Source: a bacterium (lineage in GTDB: Bacteria > Chloroflexota > Dormibacteria > UBA8260 > Bog-877). Taken from it: a stretch of DNA of 8,406 nucleotides. Of the stretch, positions 5,217 to 8,406 are shown one piece after another. Location: contig JAJYWM010000235.1 of assembly GCA_021791455.1 (NCBI GenBank), forward strand, positions 1 through 8,406, written 5' to 3'. Made by a program: the position numbers and the translations under genes. The notes under the pieces are model-generated. The model did not search any database, was not told where the DNA came from, and saw only the letters and a list, made by a program, of their open reading frames with translations. Positions within the stretch are counted from its first letter, which is position 1; the number at the start of each line of letters is the position of its first letter.

Positions 5217-5572
5217 TTGGCAGCCTCAAAGACAGTCACGAGCTGTCCCAGCATTTGGTGCAGCTCCTTTAGGCGCGCGCCAGACAAGGTGATCCTGGCT
5301 ACCGGCTGCACTTCCACGCCGCCAAGGTTCGCGACCATTTCTAGCTGCTGCTCGCGCGTACCCCAAACGGGGATCGGGGGCAAGAAGCCAAAGCCTAAGA
5401 CCACTTCGCCGGGGCCACCATCGGTGGACACCAGACCAACCTGGAATGCATTCGCGGCAGCAACCGGCATGCGCTGGGCCTCGCGCCAAGACACGGCAAG
5501 CGGAGCAGGAAGCTTGGTGGCTACGTCTTGGTCACTCTTTTCCCGCTTCGGACGGGCCCGCTGCACAGGCAT
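5213..5572 (-). CDS. DUF3467-like small protein (119 aa), first gene of the TA-like operon
   Basis: A Lys/Arg-rich head (residues 1-20) leads to strands NAFQVGLVST and EVVLGFGFLPPIPVW, then VQPVARITLSGARLKELHQMLGQLVTVFE. The order of a VLxFGF strand, a VARITLS strand and a long terminal helix resembles the DUF3467 group of small bacterial proteins, of unknown function; this is by eye. ATG 5572 is chosen because GGAGAGGAG lies 7 nt upstream and a TATAAT promoter lies just beyond; the longer TTG frame from 5650 would run through the promoter. Its stop overlaps the next gene (ATGA). Being first in the operon beside an antitoxin-like gene, it may be a regulator or a second partner, but no DNA-binding motif is obvious. 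Confidence 0.75.
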   Translation of the reverse strand: MPVQRARPKREKSDQDVATKLPAPLAVSWREAQRMPVAAANAFQVGLVSTDGGPGEVVLGFGFLPPIPVWGTREQQLEMVANLGGVEVQPVARITLSGARLKELHQMLGQLVTVFEAAK

Positions 5573-5603
5573 AGTGACTCTCCTCTCCCCCCGTGGTACT
5601 GCA

Positions 5604-5618
5604 CGTCCGCGTCGGACG
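5604..5618. promoter_or_regulatory. Palindrome CGTCCG-cgt-CGGACG over the predicted start point
   Basis: Six-base perfect arms with a 3-base spacer. The predicted transcription start of the TA-like operon (about 5617) falls inside it, so a bound dimer would block transcription. This is the usual place for autoregulation by an antitoxin or toxin-antitoxin complex. The binding protein is inferred, not shown. Confidence 0.5.
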
Positions 5619-5623
5619 ACCAA

Positions 5624-5652
5624 ATTATACCGGGCGGGACGTGAATCCAATC
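5624..5652 (-). promoter_or_regulatory. Promoter of the TA-like operon (perfect TATAAT -10)
   Basis: TATAAT at 5624-5629 is an exact -10 box. Upstream candidates for -35 are GATTGG at 17 bases (5647-5652) or TTGGAT at 15 bases (5645-5650), both weak. The leader to ATG 5572 is about 44 nt. It sits directly after the stop of the AAA+ gene, so this operon need not depend on read-through. Confidence 0.65.
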
Positions 5653-5671
5653 CTCCATCGGGCCGTTGAGA

Positions 5672-7030
5672 TCAAGCACCCTCAGTCCCCACCACCCGCA
5701 CCGGGGCTCGGTCCTGCATCCGAGGTCTGGGCAGCCTAAGCCCCGACACCGCAAACACGCTTCCCGCGCTCTCGGGCTCCGCCACCATCCGAGGCGGTCC
5801 GAACCCCACAGCACGCCGTTGAACCTCGCCCTCGGGACGCGGGCCCAGGCGCTCCGACACAAACTCCGGGGTGATCCACACCCGTCGGGTCGGCGCTCCT
5901 TGAGCGATGGCCCGCTGAAGCAGCGCCTCCATGCGGGTCTCCACTCCCCGCAGCCCCGCCTCGTCGGTCCCGGCATAGCCGGTCACCACCAGCTCCAAAG
6001 CGTCCGGCGGCATGGGCACCGTCCGGCTCGGAAGGCTGTACGCCTTCAGCAGCCGGGGCCACAGGTGCGAGCCCACCACTTCCACACGCTCGGCGGGCGT
6101 CAGGCCGGGAACCTCCACCACCTCGCAGCGGTCCAGCAGCGGGGCGGGGATCGTGTCCAGGGAGTTCGCCGTCGCCACGAAGTTCATCCCAGCCGTGGGG
6201 AACGGCACCCCCACGTAACGATCAGTCCAGGTGGTCGAGCCCAGCAGCTCCAGAAGCCAGGCCGTGGCTGAGCCGCGCCAGCCCACGTGCCCGGCCTTGT
6301 CGATCTCGTCGAGCACCACCATGAGCCGGGCCGTCCCCGTCCGCCGGATCGCCCGGACGATGGCTCCGGGCTCGGCCGAGGTGTAGATGCGGTCGGCCCC
6401 AGCGACGTAGCACTCATCGAACGCCGCCATCGGCACCGGCACCACCTCGCACGGACGGTCGAGCGCGTCGGCCATGGCCCGCGCCAGCGTGGTCTTGCCC
6501 GTGCCCGGCGGGCCTACCAGGAGCAGAGGCCGCAACCGGTGGTCCCCGTTCCCCTGGCGCTCCAGGTGGGCGACCGCGGCCACCCTATCCGCCAGGATCG
6601 CCTTCACCCCGGCGTGCCCACCGTGGGCCGCATCGAGCGCCCGCAGCGCAGCCGTCGCGGGCCGGCGCTTGGCGGGCGGCTCATCCCAGGGCAGGTCCGC
6701 CATCAGGCGCAGCCACGCACGCTGATGCGTGGCCTCGTCTTCCGGGACCCCCTCCAACCTTTTCACGACCGCCTCAACCTCAGCCTTCACGGCCTCCGAG
6801 GCCTCAGCCACCGCAGCCCGCGCGCGGGCCTCCACGGACTCCGGGGCGGCCGCCTGCCGCTCCCTCGCCGCCTCGATAGCCGCCTCTGTCCTCTCGCGGG
6901 CCTCATCCTCTCGCTCCGCTTCCTCGTCGGCGGCTTGCAGCCGGACCGGACATTGGGCTCGGGTCAGCGTTGGATGCAGCAGGCCGCAGTCATAGCACGG
7001 GCGCTCGGGATCAAAGTCGGAGCGAGACAT
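5672..7030 (-). CDS. Lon-type AAA+ ATPase without a protease domain (452 aa)
   Basis: Residues 106-400 align by eye with the ATPase module of Lon: LPW (113-115), the GVK helix (141-143), Walker A GPPGTGKT (173-180), YTSAEPGAIVRAIRRTGT in place of the Lon pore and linker, Walker B VVLDEID (238-244), DRYVGVPF, sensor-1 N289 in TANSLDTIPAPLLDR, Arg finger R301 and sensor-2 R361 in EAGLRGVE. All ATPase residues are present. The Lon substrate-binding N-domain is replaced by a Cys-rich knuckle (C12, C15, H19, C27) and an Ala/Glu/Arg coiled coil (about 32-92). After ITPEFVSERLG only about 60 residues remain, with no Ser-Lys protease. Probably an unfoldase or remodeller. AGGAGGTG lies 6 nt before ATG 7030. 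Downstream of parA/parB-like genes. Confidence 0.88.
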   Translation of the reverse strand: MSRSDFDPERPCYDCGLLHPTLTRAQCPVRLQAADEEAEREDEARERTEAAIEAARERQAAAPESVEARARAAVAEASEAVKAEVEAVVKRLEGVPEDEATHQRAWLRLMADLPWDEPPAKRRPATAALRALDAAHGGHAGVKAILADRVAAVAHLERQGNGDHRLRPLLLVGPPGTGKTTLARAMADALDRPCEVVPVPMAAFDECYVAGADRIYTSAEPGAIVRAIRRTGTARLMVVLDEIDKAGHVGWRGSATAWLLELLGSTTWTDRYVGVPFPTAGMNFVATANSLDTIPAPLLDRCEVVEVPGLTPAERVEVVGSHLWPRLLKAYSLPSRTVPMPPDALELVVTGYAGTDEAGLRGVETRMEALLQRAIAQGAPTRRVWITPEFVSERLGPRPEGEVQRRAVGFGPPRMVAEPESAGSVFAVSGLRLPRPRMQDRAPVRVVGTEGA

Positions 7031-7163
7031 TCAGCCACCTCCTAGCCAGCCACCAGGGCGCGCCGCCAGAGCGCGTATCTGTCCCCTTGGGGACTGGTGG
7101 TGGCGCTCGGCCCACTGGTCGGGGCCGGCGACTGGAGTGAAGTCTACCCAGACGGTGGGGAGG
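7031..7163 (-). other. 133-bp gap between partition gene and AAA+ gene
   Basis: Contains the strong SD of the AAA+ gene, an inverted repeat GTCCCC-tt-GGGGAC (7081-7094), and three ACTGG(T/A) copies on the plus strand at 7093, 7114 and 7131. TAGACT near 7145 might be a weak -10. One minus frame is open across the gap and ends exactly at the ATG (TGAATG), but it has no start inside the gap. These repeats are possible targets of the RHH protein; that is only inference. Confidence 0.4.
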
Positions 7164-7604
7164 TTAAATGCCCCGTCGCCGAGTCCGGGCCTTGGTCTCC
7201 GCCGCCAAGTCGGCTTGCAGGTCGGGCCAGCGTCCATCCTGGTCACGCAAGCGGTCGAGGGCGACTCGCACTAGGTCGGTGACCGCGAAGTCGGCTCCGG
7301 CTTGGAGAGCCTCGATGCGCAACTGTCGGACCCACGCCGCCTGATCAGCCCGCAGGGTCAGCGGCCCCATGGCGACGTAGGGTCGGGGGTCACTCTGTCC
7401 TTCCCCCTTTGCCGCGCCACCACGTGGCCGGGCCGCAGGTGGAGCGGTCGGAGCTTTGCGGCGCTTCGCGGCCACGGGCTCCGCCACCAGGTCCGGTATC
7501 TCGACATCGGGCCGTAGGTGGCGGCCCCCTGTCAGCGAGGGCGTGATCACGCGGGGTGAGGTGATAAGGGCAGCGAGGCCTTCCAGCCCTTCAGGGTCAC
7601 TCAT
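7164..7604 (-). CDS. ParB-like centromere-binding protein, ribbon-helix-helix type (146 aa)
   Basis: Partner of the ParA encoded just upstream; expected to bind centromere repeats, couple the element to ParA and repress the operon. The C-terminal half carries a ribbon-helix-helix-like pattern: strand GPLTLRA (about 80-86), helix DQAAWVRQLRIEALQAG and helix AVTDLVRVALDRLRD (about 107-121), then a basic end TKARTRRRGI. Residues 1-70 look disordered: acidic, then a Lys/Arg patch AAKRRKAP near 45-52 and Pro/Ala/Gly-rich. Such flexible ends can contact ParA. ATG 7604 overlaps the ParA stop (ATGA) with a near-perfect SD (AAGGAGG, 7 nt). The longer frame that runs upstream into ParA is a shadow. Operon position makes the role likely; the fold is judged by eye. 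Confidence 0.78.
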   Translation of the reverse strand: MSDPEGLEGLAALITSPRVITPSLTGGRHLRPDVEIPDLVAEPVAAKRRKAPTAPPAARPRGGAAKGEGQSDPRPYVAMGPLTLRADQAAWVRQLRIEALQAGADFAVTDLVRVALDRLRDQDGRWPDLQADLAAETKARTRRRGI

Positions 7605-8353
7605 GCGCTTGCCTCCTTGGGGTTGGTCGGAAGTGACTTCATTGCCCGGCGGGCCGCGTCCGCCACCGCTCGGAACTGGCTTGCCGCCAGTGCCACCCTT
7701 GGCGATGGGTCGGAGTCCAGGACCAGCGAGGCCCGCAGCCGCCGTCGGCTCAGCCAGACGTGCTCGCCCACAGGAGGGGCTACGGGGACGTGGTATTCCC
7801 GCGCCAGCCGCATCAGCTCGACCAGTTGCGGCCGCACCACCGTGCCTGCTCGCACCCGATTGGGAGCCAGGAGAAGCGGAAAGTCGGAAGCCCGCTCTTC
7901 CAGGAGACCGGCCAGCCCCCGAAGCTCCGGCCATCCGATGGTAGTTGGAACCACCACGAGATCGGCCACCGCCCAGGCCGCGTCCGTGAGAGGGACGGCT
8001 CCGGGATGGGTGTCGAGCACCACCGGCCTGCCCCACGCGGCCGCCCAGGAGCGAATGCGGGTCGCCAGCAGCGCCGGGTCGAGGCGCTCGACGTGCGCAA
8101 GGTCGGGATGGCTTGGCACGAGCCCCGGCCGTCCCGGTCGGACCAGGAAGCGCGGCGTGCGCTCACGGTCGGCGACCAGGGCGTTCAGCAAGCGCGGGTC
8201 GGGTTGGGGAGCGCCCCAGGTGCCAGTCGCCCCGCCACGGTCCCAGTCGAGGTCCACGAGGACCGCAGCCAGCGCGGATGCCAGCTCAAGGGCCAGCGTG
8301 GTCTTGCCCACGCCTCCCTTGTAGGCGGTCACAGCGATCACTGGCCTTGCCAT
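7601..8353 (-). CDS. parA: ParA-family partition ATPase (250 aa)
   Basis: Walker-type ATPase that drives segregation of plasmids or plasmid-like elements over the nucleoid. Residues 5-19 give VIAVTAYKGGVGKTT with the deviant Walker A (signature K12 and K17), then VDLDWDRGGAT (33-43, Walker A-prime) and VVLDTHPG (Walker B region). Length is that of small type Ib ParA proteins, with no N-terminal HTH domain, so repression is probably left to the RHH partner. ATG 8353 is preferred over ATG 8380: the TATACT -10 lies 7 nt before 8353, putting the start point on or next to the ATG, and no SD is visible. This implies leaderless translation. First gene of a par-AAA+ run. Family membership is secure; MinD-like alternatives are less likely given the downstream gene. 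Confidence 0.9.
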   Translation of the reverse strand: MARPVIAVTAYKGGVGKTTLALELASALAAVLVDLDWDRGGATGTWGAPQPDPRLLNALVADRERTPRFLVRPGRPGLVPSHPDLAHVERLDPALLATRIRSWAAAWGRPVVLDTHPGAVPLTDAAWAVADLVVVPTTIGWPELRGLAGLLEERASDFPLLLAPNRVRAGTVVRPQLVELMRLAREYHVPVAPPVGEHVWLSRRRLRASLVLDSDPSPRVALAASQFRAVADAARRAMKSLPTNPKEASA

Positions 8354-8360
8354 GGTGAGC

Positions 8361-8369
8361 AGTATAGCA
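8361..8369 (-). promoter_or_regulatory. Extended -10 promoter (TGC-TATACT) for the partition operon
   Basis: TATACT (8361-8366) with a TGC extension (8367-8369). Seven bases separate it from ATG 8353, so transcription should begin at the start codon. No good -35 is visible, and an extended -10 can compensate for that. Only 37 bases of upstream sequence are in the window. Confidence 0.55.
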
Positions 8370-8406
8370 GATGCCCACATGCCCAGAGCTACAGATACCC
8401 ATATGT

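Noticed and set aside
2301..7119. GGCCCACTGGT present at 2301 and 7109, and CCACTGG/CCAGTGG in several places
   Set aside because: An 11-base match is expected by chance many times in a window this size, and the heptamer also occurs inside coding regions (CAC TGG, His-Trp). Not a convincing iteron set.
7031..7246. 71-aa minus frame ending TGAATG at the AAA+ start
   Set aside because: Open through the gap and well placed for coupling, but it needs a start inside the ParB-like gene, has no SD, and the end of the frame is made of the AAA+ gene's own SD.
7605..8036. N-terminal extension of the ParB-like frame into ParA
   Set aside because: Gly/Arg/Pro-rich shadow of the ParA gene; ATG 7604 has a near-perfect SD.
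1..8406. CRISPR array or rRNA
   Set aside because: No regularly spaced direct repeats and no conserved rRNA segments were seen.

Overview
This is a GC-rich bacterial window, denser in G and C at codon third positions than elsewhere, with TANNNT-type -10 boxes, one apparently leaderless gene and many ATGA/GTGA stop-start overlaps. That combination fits an actinobacterium or another high-GC lineage, but I could not place it more precisely. A tyrosine integrase, a ParA/ribbon-helix-helix partition pair, a toxin-antitoxin-like trio and a broken gene make an accessory replicon or mobile element (plasmid, prophage-plasmid or integrative element) most likely. No replication, tail or capsid gene is visible.

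Layout. At 1-1502 (minus strand) there is a tightly packed set: a 58-aa basic ORF, a 182-aa protein of unknown function, and a tyrosine recombinase whose C-terminal half runs off the left edge. At 1506-2282 (plus) is a complete calcineurin-like metallophosphoesterase. At 2283-2461 there is no gene, but the plus strand can fold into a roughly 120-nt closed RNA structure that starts where a -10 box predicts transcription. At 2462-3405 (minus) is a three-gene exported cassette behind a good promoter: a 47-aa one-helix membrane protein, a 178-aa secreted protein with six cysteines in its mature part, and a 51-aa one-helix membrane protein. Two of these three genes are under 60 codons.

At 3406-4331 lie a weak 63-aa minus ORF, a plus-strand 83-aa protein ending in a probable sliding-clamp-binding motif (QLPLPL), and the broken front half of a second metallophosphoesterase. 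At 4332-5629 (minus) is a three-gene operon with its own TATAAT promoter and a palindrome on the start point: a DUF3467-like protein, a HicB-like (antitoxin-like) protein and a HicA-like (toxin-like) protein. At 5672-8369 (minus) are ParA, an RHH centromere-binding partner and a Lon-type AAA+ ATPase that has no protease domain.

How the parts may work together: ParA and its partner should segregate the element, the integrase should move it, and the HicAB-like pair could stabilise it. The secreted/membrane cassette and the protease-less Lon ATPase look like cargo or element-specific functions and are the least explained parts. All family assignments were made by eye from motifs. No database search was run.
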